From contig OW285189.1 in the NCBI GenBank assembly GCA_935421135.1, positions 21,020,298 through 21,084,297 of the forward strand: 64,000 bases of DNA, in the 5' to 3' direction. This document shows positions 47,577-60,504 of this stretch, piece after piece. Every line of letters begins with the position of its first letter. The stretch's first letter is position 1. The stretch comes from Bugulina stolonifera. Lineage: Eukaryota > Bryozoa > Gymnolaemata > Cheilostomatida > Bugulidae. Position numbers and translations under genes: made by a program. The notes beneath the pieces are model-generated. The model was not told where the DNA came from. It did no database searches and was given only the letters and a program-made list of their open reading frames with translations.

Positions 47577-49619
47577 GATATTAATAACATTTGGACTGCC
47601 TTTCGAAAGGGATTGGACAATGCTATACTTAAATTTGTACCATGCAAGCAATATTCACCGAGAAAACCATCTCAGCCTGCTTGGTTCAACTTAAAAGCTA
47701 AAAAAGCTTGTGATAAACAGCGAAAGCTCTACAGCAAATACAAAAAATCAGGAGACACAGATGTACTCAATAAATATAAAGCTTTGAGACGATCAAACAA
47801 AAAAATGTTTAAACAACTTAAGAAAGATTTTATGATAAGCAAATTATTTGATCCTTTGAGTCAGGGAGACTCTAAACCGTTTTTTAGATACGTAAAAGAA
47901 ATTAAGGGTAACAACAATACTATACTATCCTTGACAAACAGTGACGGAAAAATTTCTACCAGTATGAGTGACATAACTAACATCTTAAATACCTCCTTTC
48001 AGAGTGTTTTTACACGTGCTTGTAGCCCACCTAAACTGCCTAGTGTCAATGACATTGATATTCATATCAATGAAGAAGGTGTATTAAACCTGATCAAATC
48101 ACTTAGGAATGGAAAAGCCCCTGGGCCAGATGGGTTAAATAAACAGAAATTATGCATAGCTCCTGAATCAATTGCACCTTTATTGACATGCATCTACAAC
48201 TACTCTTTAAAGACAGGTAAATTACCTACAGAATGGAAATTGGCATATGTTACGCCAATTTTTAAACAAGGTGATCGCACAAAACCATCCAACTACCGCC
48301 CAATTTCATTAACATCTATTTGTTGCAAAATGATGGAGCACATCATACTTCACAACATGCAGGAAAGTTTGAACAACCTACTTTCTATATATCAACATGG
48401 CTTTCGTAAACATATGTCTTGCACAACGCAGCTAGCCTGTGTTACACATGATATTTTACTTAACTTGGATAAAGGTATACCGACACATGCTATAGTACTG
48501 GATTTCTCCAAGGCTTTCGATGTTGTACCACATCATATATTAATCCAAAAAATGATCAAATATAACATTAATCCTGCAATAATAAGGTGGATCTCATCTT
48601 TTCTCCTAGATCGCAATCAACAAGTACTCATAAATGGATTCAAATCTAGCACAGCTGCTGTTACTTCAGGAGTACCTCAGGGCAGTGTGTTGGGTCCAGC
48701 ATTATTTTCACTGTTCATTAATGACATTGTAGAATGCATAAAGTACAGCAATATCAGACTGTTTGCAGATGACACTCTTCTGTACTCTAGGGTCATCAAT
48801 GATGGTGATTGTGCCAAACTGCAACATGACCTAAATATGCTACATAACTGGAGTATCAAAAACGGAATGAATTTTAATGTGTTGAAAAGTAATGTTATAA
48901 TTTTTAGTAACAGTGGCAACTCATTACAGCGTGACTATTTCTTAAATGGGAGGCTTTTAAAGCAGTGTAATTCTATAAAATATCTAGGGATATACCTGGC
49001 AAGTGATATGAAATGGCACATTCATGTTGATTATATTATTGGGAAAGCACTAAAAATTTTAGGACTTATAAAATACACTCTATATGATGCTCCTGAATCC
49101 ATCAAACTTCTTGCTTACAACACGTTATGCAAGCCATTGCTGGAATATGCCTGTCCTGTGTGGGATCCTGCATCGCAGGGTCTAATACATAAAATTGAGG
49201 CAGTCCAAAGCAAGGCTGTACGATTTATTAAAAACCTTAAAGGCAGAGATTGTTCGATCTCTGACAGTAAAAAACAGCTAAATCTTGTTTCATTGAACAA
49301 GATTAGGCAGACTCGAAGAATATCTCTTTTCCACACCATCTTGGAGCATGAATCTCTATTTTCAAATCTTCTATCTACACTTGATCTAATGAAAGGAACG
49401 CATGATTTTAACACCAGACATGCTAATGTTTTCAATTCTGTTGCCTGTCACACTAACAAATTTCTGCACAGCTTTCTGATCAGAACTGCTCGGGAGCTCC
49501 GCACTGGTGAGATCATAGCGGACTAATAAAAAAAAAAGACCTACAACTCTAATAGTTCCTCTTTTCCCCTACCCTGGGGTCTAGGAGCTTAACCAAGACA
49601 AGACAAGACAAGACAAGAC
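47577..49619 (+). mobile_element. 5'-truncated CR1/jockey-like LINE
   Basis: The open frame can be read upstream of 47613 from about 47577 (DINNIWTAFRKG), which looks like the region after a lost endonuclease domain. The element ends with a short 3' UTR and a tail of AAGAC repeats (about 49594-49619). A short-repeat tail is typical of several LINE clades. A target duplication could not be defined. Confidence 0.8.
47613..49526 (+). CDS. LINE reverse transcriptase (ORF2 fragment)
   Basis: This 637-codon open frame encodes a non-LTR reverse transcriptase. GKAPGPDGLN and YRPISLTSICCKMMEHII mark the fingers. IVLDFSKAFDVVPHHIL holds the first catalytic aspartate, SGVPQGSVLGPALFSLFIND is the template-grip motif, and RLFADDTLLYS is the catalytic FADD box. 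IKYLGIYL and PLLEYACPVWDP belong to the thumb and C-terminal region. The set fits CR1/jockey-type elements. No endonuclease is encoded, so this copy could not move by itself. The absence of stops and frameshifts over 1.9 kb indicates a recent insertion. The first residue shown is a non-ATG codon, so the annotated start is arbitrary. Confidence 0.94.
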   Translation: MDNAILKFVPCKQYSPRKPSQPAWFNLKAKKACDKQRKLYSKYKKSGDTDVLNKYKALRRSNKKMFKQLKKDFMISKLFDPLSQGDSKPFFRYVKEIKGNNNTILSLTNSDGKISTSMSDITNILNTSFQSVFTRACSPPKLPSVNDIDIHINEEGVLNLIKSLRNGKAPGPDGLNKQKLCIAPESIAPLLTCIYNYSLKTGKLPTEWKLAYVTPIFKQGDRTKPSNYRPISLTSICCKMMEHIILHNMQESLNNLLSIYQHGFRKHMSCTTQLACVTHDILLNLDKGIPTHAIVLDFSKAFDVVPHHILIQKMIKYNINPAIIRWISSFLLDRNQQVLINGFKSSTAAVTSGVPQGSVLGPALFSLFINDIVECIKYSNIRLFADDTLLYSRVINDGDCAKLQHDLNMLHNWSIKNGMNFNVLKSNVIIFSNSGNSLQRDYFLNGRLLKQCNSIKYLGIYLASDMKWHIHVDYIIGKALKILGLIKYTLYDAPESIKLLAYNTLCKPLLEYACPVWDPASQGLIHKIEAVQSKAVRFIKNLKGRDCSISDSKKQLNLVSLNKIRQTRRISLFHTILEHESLFSNLLSTLDLMKGTHDFNTRHANVFNSVACHTNKFLHSFLIRTARELRTGEIIAD

Positions 49620-51254
49620 TCTCTCATTTCATCGTGATTGTCTCATGCAATTTGAATTTCATTGATTTGTGCCAAGTTTCATCCATGAGATGAATCAATA
49701 TTCAGTTCGTTCTGAAGGTCACTACTAACTGTCCTAAAACTCTCTACCCACTCCTCTTTATCAACCTTCAATAGGAAAGAATGAAGGTCTAATCTTATCT
49801 GAACTTGGCTTCTAAGAATCTCTAACGAAGTGACTAGCACTGACTATTCGCAGACACATATGAATCTAAACCATGTCTTGATTGACTTGATTCGCTGGTA
49901 TTTGTTTGTGCCATGGTGACAATTTATATCTCATGCACAAATGAATACCATGCTTGTCACAGCAATCAGATTCAGAACTTGCCATGGGTGCTATGTTGAA
50001 ATGTGCTTATGTGATTGTCTCAAATGTAAGCTGGTTGAGTTACACAGGTTGGTTATGGTTTACAACAAACTAATTCACTGAAGAAAGAGTTGCATCAATT
50101 TTGCCATTATTATGACTGTCTTCATGGTTGTTTTCTCAGAAATTTTATCAATCTGGAGTTATTTTCTCCTTAATATGGTTAAAAATTATTTTATCAATAT
50201 GCTGTAATTTTCTCTTGTTCATGTCAGCCACTCCAGATCTCTTTCGCTGTAGCCTACAGTCAGGACATGGCCAGTCCATATGCCCAGGTACACTTTACAT
50301 GCATGCATACTTGAAAACATAGGCCCTACAGATATTGGGTAAAACAGCACCCTGTGTGTGCTCAGTAAAATTTTGACTGATGCCCAGGAGCAAAGTTTGA
50401 CATTTTGTGCAATTCTGTTAGCAATAGGAAAGAATGGAGAGGCATAAATGATGAGCTACAAGTACATTAATACTGGTACAATCCAAGTAGAAAGTAGAGG
50501 AAAATGCTCTTCAACTCCAATGTAATCTCAATATCTCAAGCATTCTGGGTATTTACTTCTGAATAAGTTTTGGCTTAGTTGTTGAACTACTGATTAGATA
50601 TTTATTTTATCAGCTTTTGCTTTTTCTAAAATCTCCTTTTTGCATATACATGTAAATAATATCCCTGTATGCAACTTGATTTTCTTTAGACCATTTATAT
50701 AGATCTCAATTTACATGTTTTATCTTTTCAATTGGCTAGGTTTAATCAAAATGGGTGGTTGGTGTAGTATTATTCTATATTGTGTAAATACAATTTTTAA
50801 CATTCTGCTAGTGTCATCAGATGCAAAATAGTGATGCTGCCTTAGCCAACCACAAAGATCATAGCAAATTGTAAAATGGCATATTAATCTACAAACATGC
50901 AGACAAATAAAGGTAAAATGAAACATTTAGCCATTTTCCAAAATTATATAAAATCTTATTCTTAGTATTCATAATAGTATATGGCAGTATGGTTAAAATG
51001 TGCTGCTCTACCTTGGACAAAATCAAGAAGGCAAGAAGGTTCATTAGAATTCATTCAAGCAATATTGAATATTTTAGCTGTAATACAGTCATGTGCACAT
51101 TAATTTAATAAAACAAAGTATGATCTATTATGGGAATCAGCATTATTAGTCATAGTGGGCAGCATTGTTTTGAGAGCTGTACAAAAAGTATCATGAGATA
51201 CAAACACCAAACCAAGAGATTCAGTCTGCTGCTCATAGGCCTACATCATAACAA
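49620..51254. other. Intergenic, no supported gene
   Basis: AT-rich sequence with no exon I could tie to a family. An open stretch near 50227-50287 is flanked by CAG and GTACAC, but its translation matches nothing I know. Confidence 0.45.
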
Positions 51255-51794
51255 TTACACCTTTTCAGAGACCTTTATGTTGGCTTGCAAAGCTAAGGCA
51301 ACATTAGAAAATGTGTGCGGTAGATTGTCCAAATCTATAATGTCCTCTGTTGATAAATCCTCTTCATACATATCAACTTCAACAACCCGATTAAAGTTCC
51401 CATTATTGTCTTTGCTCACTTCCTCCTTTTCAGTGGCCATTGCTACTGCACCACTTACGCTATAGCGGGAGTAAAAAACCCCAATTATATCACCTGGCTG
51501 CACTTCTATTTGCTCATCGCCATCTATTTCTTTAGTTTCAAAGTCTATTACTCCTGGTGTCAGTTCATTGTAGCCAACCAGCTGGTATTTATTATTTTCC
51601 AGATTTCGCCAAACACTTACATATAGTGGAACTATTGGTTGTTTTCTGTAGTAGTCCCAACGAACCAAAGATCCTGGCATATCAAATTTTTCCGACAGCA
51701 ACAGCACCAGTTTATTGGAGCTAATTTCTGGCAAGTCTCTTGGCTGCCTTCCTAACTTCTTTAACTTCATGTTGTCAGCTATAAAGATATGCAT
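51255..51794 (-). CDS. Partial gene: sponge-type beta-sandwich domain
   Basis: A single open frame of up to 179 codons. It contains SLVRWDYYRKQPIVPLYVSV, YQLVGYNELTPG and QIEVQPGDIIGVFY, followed by a segment ending DNLPHTFSNVALALQANI. The pattern (a Trp-rich strand, 'Q/PLYVSVWR', 'VQPGDIIG') recalls an extracellular beta-sandwich domain that is common in demosponge receptor-like proteins; that link is from memory. The frame ends at TGA (51255-51257). It may begin at ATG 51794 or at an acceptor (TTTATAG) near 51780. I found no signal peptide, membrane segment or further exons, so this may be one exon of a longer gene, a small gene or a gene fragment. The acidic insert EKEEVSKDNNGNFNRVV is unusual. 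Confidence 0.55.
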   Translation of the reverse strand: MHIFIADNMKLKKLGRQPRDLPEISSNKLVLLLSEKFDMPGSLVRWDYYRKQPIVPLYVSVWRNLENNKYQLVGYNELTPGVIDFETKEIDGDEQIEVQPGDIIGVFYSRYSVSGAVAMATEKEEVSKDNNGNFNRVVEVDMYEEDLSTEDIIDLDNLPHTFSNVALALQANIKVSEKV

Positions 51795-54700
51795 GTACTA
51801 TATAATTTATTCAATGTCTTGCACTCAACAACCAAGTTATTTGTATATTATTATTTTCTTTGTATGACTATTTTACATAATAAGCTAACAAGTTGCAACA
51901 TAATATTATTCTGTAAGAATAAATAACTACCTTACATACACAGCCATACAGCATGACTTTCGTGTTAGTTCTATTATAGTATAGTACAGCCAACTGTGTG
52001 TACAGTGTAGTCTACACACACAAAATAAAGGCAAATACTGTTTAATTGCTTCGTGGCAAGTATGAAACCATAGCTATGCTGAGAAGCACCCTCCAGGGCC
52101 TTTGCTTCAAGGTGGTGCTAGGGCTGTGCCAGTCATTGGTTTAGGCCACTTTGGATAAAGATGGTTATCCTTCTGCTAAACCTAAATTTTACGCCCTTCA
52201 ACAGAATGAATAGGGATGTTGGCAACTGACTTTCGAACTTGGACATCCTAGATTTTGTACAAATAAAGCTACATAAAATACATTGTACTCGTACTTAGGG
52301 CACATCTGATTTCTAGAGCTAATAAGCAATATCCAATAGTATAGTTCAGTATATTATTATACTACATGCTGAAATATTGTAGCTGTTACCCAACTAATTA
52401 CAGCACCCATTATCAGTTTATTGTAGCGATTACAAAATCATTTGATCATTAGGCTATAGAATAACAAGTCATATTGATAATATTAAAATACAAATTGGGT
52501 AATTAACTTTGTTTGAAACTTGATTCAGTTCCTTCCTATCATCTGAAATGTAACTTCATCTCATGCCCTAATCTATAGAACCACACAATGTAGGGCACAG
52601 TGACAGTACAGTAATTTGTATGTACATTGTACTATCCTGCAGTGAGTGAAGTGTTGTTAGCTTAGCATTGGTGTAGGTTCTATGCCAATACGTAATATTT
52701 TCAAAATATTTACTCACTTTGTTAGCCCTATTATGAATGGTATAATTTGATGTGTATTATCCCTTATGCAATGCAGCTCAGGATAGAGCCATTGGCTCAG
52801 GACTGTACAAATAGTCTAATACAATGTTATTCAACAAGATTATACTTTACATACAAATATCCAAATATGATTATTACTATAGCATGCACAAGTATTTGGA
52901 GTGAACCAGAAGTGATGGAAAAGCCAAATGGCTGCAATAAGTTTTCTGCATTATTGTGTTGATTAGCTCATAAATGCATTTGACTCAGAGGGATTACAAT
53001 ATATGTAAGATATCAGATATCTACATGTACATCATAAAACATAATAAAAGTTTCACAAATGAAATTATTGCACAATTTTGCATGGGGCAGATTTTTTAAG
53101 ATGAATAAAATTGCTCTGCTCAAATCCAGACCTTCATAACCATTCAACTAGGTCTACACAAAATCGTAGAGATTTTACAAAACCAGCAGTAAAACATGAT
53201 GACTTGTGTTATTTTAGTTGCCTCATCTGGTTATGATTTGTTGTACAAAGAATACTTTTAACTTACCTAAATATTACACCAAAGACAGTGCCTTGGCTCT
53301 TGGTTCTTCAAGAATAAGTAATAATACTAAATGATACTAATACTAGTATTACAAATATATAGATAGTGCAGGAGGAACCGATTTCAATTCTAATCAACAA
53401 GCTGAACTGGTAGGCCTATAATTAATTACCAAACCAAACAAACCTATTGTCAACACAGCAAAAACAAAATTAATCATCTCTTATCATGAAAGTGCTGCAG
53501 CTGGTAGTTTTTTCATTTTTTGAATCATGTGTTGATGAAGGTCAGGTTCCTTCTTCCTGATTGGTCTACCATTTTATTGCTGCTTATACCAGTAATTACT
53601 TCCTCACCACATACTCTATTATTAGTTTTGTCAGTCCATTTTGTTACAACTTTACAAGTACTTTGGTTGCAGTCATGAGGTGCATTTTTATTTCCTCTGT
53701 GACTCTTCCAAAATTGTATTATATTATCCTAAGTGGTCCCATTATCGTGACTCATGACAATTAGAGATGTATTGACTGTCCAATTCGTCAGCTTGTGCTG
53801 TATTATAATGTAACAAAATTCTGGGTACTAGTTTGTACCTACTCTTACTGACATAATTATAATTACTGTAAGCTATTACATACCTGAACAGTAATAATAT
53901 ACAGAAGTTTCTTTAGTAGAGCAGCAAATACAGTAGGTAGTTCACTCAGCTACTCTCCTGTTGGCATTCAGCATTGTTTCTTGAAGGTTCTAAAATTATT
54001 ATTTCAGTTGTCTACAGTTCCCTAAGAAATATAGAAAGTTTGACAGATGCAATGCTGTGTTACAGCACAGGGTAAATACTACTAACCCCAGCTTTGAATA
54101 GCAGCCTATAATAACTATAAGCTTCACTTTCTATAAGTTAAATAGGCCAGCTGCAAATCAATACCAACTTACTACTATAATACTGGATCTATGTTAATAA
54201 ACAGGACTATAAACAGACTAGCTTGAAAATCCATAATTTAACTCATGAGAAACATAAGGCAGTGTATGCTATGTATCACTATGCCCTGTTATCAATGCAT
54301 CCATAAACATGCACAATATTCATTTTACCTACTTATTAATTAGTAGTGGGTAGCCCATGTGAAATGTTAAAAATAGCTGATAATTTGAAAAATTGGGTTT
54401 ACTTTACACAATAATTATAATAGCGTAGAAGTTTATTTATACTTACTGTACACTACAATGAATTGAGTAAAAGATGTTACTTACCGCAGAGGCATAAAGA
54501 TCAACTCTGATGCAAAATATGTATGCTAAGATATTATATAACAGTACAGTTATCCAGAGATTGAGAGGAGTATATCTGTATTACTACATGTGCATGTATA
54601 TTAGATAGTATAACAATCTAGATAAGAAATTTGTCAGTGAAAGGATGTTGATGATGCATATCCCTGTAAATATTCCCTCTTTACTCTACTTCAACAATCC

Positions 54701-57068
54701 ACTAACTAATAATAAATACCTAGTCTGTCTATTACATGCTGTCTATAATAGGTTTATATGTAACATCATTGACCTATCTCATCTTCCCATTCGGCCTATT
54801 ACTAGGGCTGGAGAGGTGCACATTTCTTCAAATTAACAAACTTACTATATTTAGACTATTCACTGCTTGAATACTTCAACGTTCAAGCTCACATTTCCTC
54901 ACTACGAAGAAAAAAAAGTTTGACATCAATTTTTTTATAATAATTGTGTGCATGCCGTACATTTTATGGTATTTAAAGTTATCTGACATTGGCTGTATAA
55001 GTAAAAGCGGTTCATTAGTGATCTGGTAATTAGTGTTTCAAAGAAATCATAAAACTGTATTACATGACTTGTATATGTTATTATTATTCACCTATAACTT
55101 CTAATACTTGGAACACCCTGGCCAGGTAATATATCCCTGAATGTGCTGCTGTACCACATATCAATTGGCTCACAATTGACTAGGTTACTCTTCAATTTAT
55201 AACATTTGTAATACTTTTCATATACATGTATAATATTTTTGCAATGAAAAGTTAGTGACTTGGTTCCACACCTGTTAAAGTAACCGATCCCTGACTGGGG
55301 TTCGAACCTGAGGCTCTGCCCCACCTATTCGCCTAGCACAGTGAACAGAAGGCGTTAACCACTCCATGACACCTACACCACTGCATGTATAATGTCCTTA
55401 TGATTATCACAAGTGCCTGCTAATATTAGGTTGTCACCAACATGTAAGGAATGAATAGCCATAGATATAAGTTAGAATGATAAAATAATAATACACCGGT
55501 AATTATAGGTCCTACATGTATATGTACAGCATTCAAATTCCAAGGTACAATGTACATATTGCACAAAATAAATTATGTTATGTAATAGGCTACACACACC
55601 GAAAAAGAAAAAACTAAAAGGCACCAAGTGATTCATACAATTCCTTGATAATATACTAATTGAACACCAATTATTAATTGCTATCAATAATCAATACTGA
55701 TTACATGTGTCCTGTGAAACTAAACTATTCCAATGACTGTACTTGTGCAGTATGTACACATGTTTCTGCTATTTGGCAAAGGCTATGGATCAGGGTTTGA
55801 TTAGTCTGATTTGATGGCAGGCACCTAGGCCAAACCAAAGGATGTATATTTTGCAATTCTGTACAAAAATGTAAACACAAATTAACTGTGACAACATTTT
55901 AACTGATTTAACTTGCATGCCTTGTTTCACATTAGATTGACTTGCAACCAGATTACAGTTTAGTGAAAATATTTAGGCAGGAGGTTGAGTTAAGTTTGGC
56001 CATTAAACACATTTTTCAGTATATCTATCTCACTTTATTGTGCTATGACTGAAATGTATTGCCTGAATCTTGATTTGCTGCTAGCAGCCCAGCTCTACTA
56101 ATTCACAGGTAAACAAGCAGCAGGATCACATGATGTCTGGGAAAGCATGCTAATTAGGAATCATTATTACCTAATGGCTAGCTGCAAATAGCCTCAATTT
56201 CAATTGTATTATATAAGGAGGCTGAAGTGTGGCAGATGGCAACACCTACAGCATAGATCTTAGGTTGTTATTGATACTAACATACATTAGTGTTAGCAGA
56301 ATGTTATAATGGAGCTGAGCTGGGTATTTTAATTAAGGATATTTTTCATAGGTTGCTACTGAAGGAGGGTGATAAGGTATAAGATATTGTTCTGAAGTTG
56401 CTTTCCCTTCTTTATTTCTAAGCAATTGAATTGAGATCTTAATTTAAGGCTGACATTCTAGTCTTTGGCTGATCCAGTCAATAATACTTCTAGTACACAA
56501 AATTACAGCTTATGTTTATTTTAGAAAAAAGTGAAAGTCACCAATGAAATCAAAATTATTAGCAAATGTTTGTAGACCCCTCACATGTTTATTTCTTTGT
56601 TAGCAATGTACACAATAAAGACTTAAGTGTAGCTGATATGTCCATCCCTTGGGCTCATGGTTATATTCCACAATCATCATTCCAAACAAACATAAAATAG
56701 ATATTATACACAGACTTAATCAGGGGGCAATTCTATTAAAATATGATATGACTGAAAAATAATGATATGTTGCACATGTATACAAGCTCAAGTAAATAAG
56801 CTATAAAGTACAGTTGACTATATCTATATCAACCTAACATTGCATTTGGGGTGAAAATAATTTAAAGTTAAATACCAAAAGACAGTAACTAATACACAAC
56901 ATAAACTGTAATGGACTGATAAATAAAGCCACATGTATACTCCACGAAAAATATATTCATTTCAGTTCAGTATAACAAAATATTTGATTTCATCGAAAAA
57001 TACAATAATTAATCACTATTCAATAATCAATCACTATCGCAAATGTGATAAGCTCCAATATTATTGGA
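51795..57068. other. 5.3-kb stretch without a supported gene
   Basis: Mostly AT-rich single-copy-looking sequence. One SINE copy lies at 55282-55378. A somewhat GC-richer block at 52070-52210 has no recognisable identity. Upstream exons of the frame at 51255-51794 could lie here but none could be supported. Confidence 0.45.
55282..55378 (-). repeat. tRNA-derived SINE, copy B
   Basis: On the minus strand GTGGTTAACGCC (A box, about 55350-55362) and GGTTCGAACCCC (B box, 55297-55308) lie at a tRNA-like spacing. The body TGTGCTAGGCGAATAGGTG matches copy A, and the downstream CAGTCAGGGATCGGT matches copy C. The 5' and 3' ends do not pair as an acceptor stem. Confidence 0.75.
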
Positions 57069-57885
57069 CTAAAAATGATGGGATCTATCTAGAAGTTTGC
57101 CCCAGATTCCATTGTATGGATGAACAAGATGCGTAGATGTACCATTGTTGTTTACCATTGGTCGATTTTCATTGGCCCACTTGAATAGCGATCCTTCTAA
57201 ATTATACACCGGGCGTATTTTGTCTACAAAAGTAAAAGTTCAAACCAAATTGCACTATCACAGTAAAATACATGTACAGGGATAATTATGGCGTGTGGAA
57301 AGGGAATATAACTCCAAATTTTTGACTTCCTCCAATTATTTTCACTAGATGAGCTGATATACTGCATACTGGTAAGCTCTATAGTACTTGGTAACGGTAC
57401 CTGTATTGGAGTTCATGATATCCATCAGTTTATCGGCAACCAAACATGATCTGTAACCAATCGAGCAATAGAGTACCACTGGTTGATCAACAGGAGTGCT
57501 TGCAATCAACTCTAATACTTGTGGTATGCTTTCAGAGAGGCTATCAGGGTCCACCCTTTCTGCTCCTGATATCCTACTCACTTGAAACTCTACTATAGGC
57601 CTGGTATCCTATAAATTATATGTTTGATACTATTCACTATGGCTTTAAGCTATAACACAGTTTGGCTTGATCTTGGACAGACTAGTCTCAATGGGAAGAT
57701 TAATGTACATATACAATTTGGTCAATAACCATTCATATCGATTTGCAAAAATAGATTTACAGTGGTGAATTACTTACTAAAAGAGTAACACTCTTGCCTT
57801 GATCAAGCCATTCTGCAAATTCTTCAGTAGATAGCTGTGGTACTTTGTTAAATCTACTTCGGATCCCAAAACAGGCTAAATTCAT
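57069..57885 (-). CDS. Rhodanese-like sulfurtransferase
   Basis: A single-domain rhodanese, expected to transfer sulfane sulfur via a persulfide on its catalytic cysteine. Three exons join in frame to 156 codons: 57778-57885, 57401-57608, 57069-57223. Residues 16-36 (PQLSTEEFAEWLDQGKSVTLL) form the first helix and strand. DTRPIVEFQVSRISGAERVD (37-56) is the conserved CH2A-like block. The active loop CSIGYRS begins at Cys84, and VYNLEGSLFKWANENRP is the C-terminal signature. The tail ends VHPYNGIWGKLLDRS; I associate this VHPYNxxWGKLL tail with bacterial, especially cyanobacterial, single-domain rhodaneses. An in-frame TAA upstream supports the start unless a 5' exon is spliced on. No clear targeting peptide is visible. 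Three introns-free junctions keep frame, so it is a genuine nuclear gene. Confidence 0.9.
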
Positions 57886-60504
57886 TGCCGTTATGAGCCA
57901 ACAATAGATAGCTGCACTAGAATATAGAATCTGTTATTAACTACCAAACAAGGAAAACAATTTTTATTGCTTATGCAACTTGACCAGTATCAGCATCTTC
58001 TGTGAGGTTGAGTAACACTAATATACTAGTACTACTCATTCACTATTACATTGTACTAGAAGCACTTGTTAGTTGTTGATACTAAATCAAATAAGATTAC
58101 ACGTGTGGCATGCCTCCATCCAAATAGCCCAAAGCGTTGAAAATATTGCTATGACCTGCAACATGGGCTCTGTCCGAAAAGATACCTACCCTCATCTTGT
58201 GCCAAGGTCTCATTCCTATGGACAACTTGATTATTATTGCATGTGTTACTTACATACTTGTTCGTATTTACCTGCATACATAATATTTATACATTACCTG
58301 TTACTATTATTGCATTATACATGTACATGTAGTTGTGTATTTACTGTTGTTGTGATAATGTTTCCTTGAGACCACATCAACTGTCTTCTTTTGACTATCA
58401 CTAATGTGCTGTAATTGTCGTATCTCATGCACTGGGACTGTTTTATTTCATGATTGTACCTCGGTCCTCCTCTAAGTCCGAGTTCAATTTTTGGTATTGA
58501 TCAAACCCTTGACCTCAGTCCAGAAGACAGAAGCATTGCTCACATACAAGTAATGCATTTCCACATTGTAATCTAGTTGCTTGTTGACCGCGAAAAAGAG
58601 TTTTCTACTCTTAATCAGTAGTTTCTTGCTGTTTACTACTAACATTAGTTACACAAGCATATACTTGAACTTGAGCTCCAAGTACAATTCTAGTACTTCT
58701 ACAGGACTATAACTACGACCTAAAAATTCCATCATCATACGTGCCACCCCTGCTACTCTGTTCGGAGGTATGACCCATGGTTCTCACAGCCTAGTGTTGG
58801 GGTAGTATTCATGCAGGGCAAGCTGAATAGAACTCCGTCTCCATACAATTCCTCTCTGTTGCTGGAGGTTGTTTTCCCACACCCGAGACTGAATACAAAG
58901 GTTGTCCTCCCCCCAGTGCATGCCAAGCTAGAACCACAAGCTAAGCTAAGGTCTGTCTGGTTGACCTTGCTCATTCTCTTTGGTGCTCTGGTCTTATGTT
59001 GCACGGCTGTGCCCTTTTTCCCCAGTTGGACACAACAATATAACAGTGCAAAAGATTTGGTTAATTAACTTTAGAATAGTTATGTGAAAATTTGATATCA
59101 ACTGAACGGCACCAATGGTATATGAAGTTGACTGAACCTGGATGGTCAAGACATCCTCTTCAGGTTCTCATATTTTTTCATGAAAATAAGCAAAAGTTAG
59201 CAGAAGATTCAGGTTTATATTCAATACGTACATGGAGGATTTATCTATTAATATTTATATAATATTATATTTTATTATTATTAATCATCTTCATAATTTT
59301 TACATTATATTTACAATTATATTATCAAAAATATAATATTAATAAATATAATTAATATGCAGATTGAGATTGCAGATTGAGTAATTAATATAATAATAAT
59401 AATTATATTATTTATACAAAAAAGGGTTGTCATTATCATCTTCATCTTGATCTTATGAAAGCAAAGTGTAGGTAGGACTAAATAAAATGATTGGTTAAAC
59501 AGACGAAGAATTTTTATTAATTAAAATTAACAAACTAGAAGTCAAACTGAACTACATGTGTATGGCTATTGCATTTTATCTTTGATTGCTTGCACAGCAG
59601 CTGCTGTAGTTGAGGGCAGAATATGGAACTTTTCCTTGTGCAAAAAATACTGGTGGTTACTGGCCAATTTGGCTCTTCAAGGAATAGCTACCTTTAAAAG
59701 TTGCAACAATTGTTTACTTGTAGCTTCAGTACCTACTGTATATAAATTACCACTATTTTTGTTATTGCGCTTTTCGTTATACAAATACTTTGCAGGTTAC
59801 GATAGATTACATCTGCACTTTGTGCCTGCAATACTCCGAAATATCTCGAGTCCCGCACAATGAGATCTTAGTTTTTCTTATTAACGAATCAATGTTTGCC
59901 ACAGTCTAGACACACTTGTTTTCAGTGGGAAATTCCATCTCTATTGATCTACAATCGGGCCAACGCGTGTTTTGCTTTTTGAAAAAGGTTCTGTTGATGA
60001 ATGATACAATAAAATCTAGTTAAAAAACAAAACCAAAAATACATGTAAATTTTGTTAATTACTGAGCCTTCACACGTTTGACGCTTACGAGGGTCTCGGT
60101 GGGAAAATAAATCTAGTTAAAAATAATGTCCCGTGTCAGGTTATTACTCAAGATCTTCTCTTGTCTAAAGAAAGAAGAGTCCCACCCTGCCCTTTTGGGA
60201 GTCCTACAATGCACTAATAAACCAACCAAAATTGACTGTCCAGACAAGAGCAAAGTCGAGGGGAGTTCCACGGTCTGTTCAAGCAAGTAGAAAACCCTTC
60301 CACAACAGTTTCCTTTCCTCCCCCGTACCATACGTGATCTCAAGAATGAGAATAATGATAAAACTAATTATTATCCTAACAGCCAGGCATCTGCCTAGTA
60401 AAATCTTCTGGATGAGTACAATCCAGGTATCTACTCTGCTCCTAAATTACCAGCACAAGCTTCCTACTGGAACACAGTATTCCACCCTGCTAACCACTAT
60501 ACAA
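57886..60504. other. Stretch without a firmly supported gene
   Basis: An 85-codon open frame at 58811-59068 (+) includes a hydrophobic stretch VWLTLLILFGALVLCC, but it has no family match or splice support. AT-rich low-complexity ATTATA sequence fills about 59220-59420. Promoter sequence of the rhodanese gene should lie at the left edge. Confidence 0.45.

Noticed and set aside
54645..54836. 63-codon frame as a gene
   Set aside because: It is short, has no conserved motif and lies in AT-rich DNA where such frames occur by chance.
58811..59068. 85-codon frame with one hydrophobic segment
   Set aside because: There is no recognisable family or exon context, and the opposite strand is also open. 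It is mentioned only in the gap entry.
59558..59863. 101-codon frame with a leader-like N-terminus
   Set aside because: Composition is typical of AT-rich noncoding DNA, and no homology or splice signals support it.
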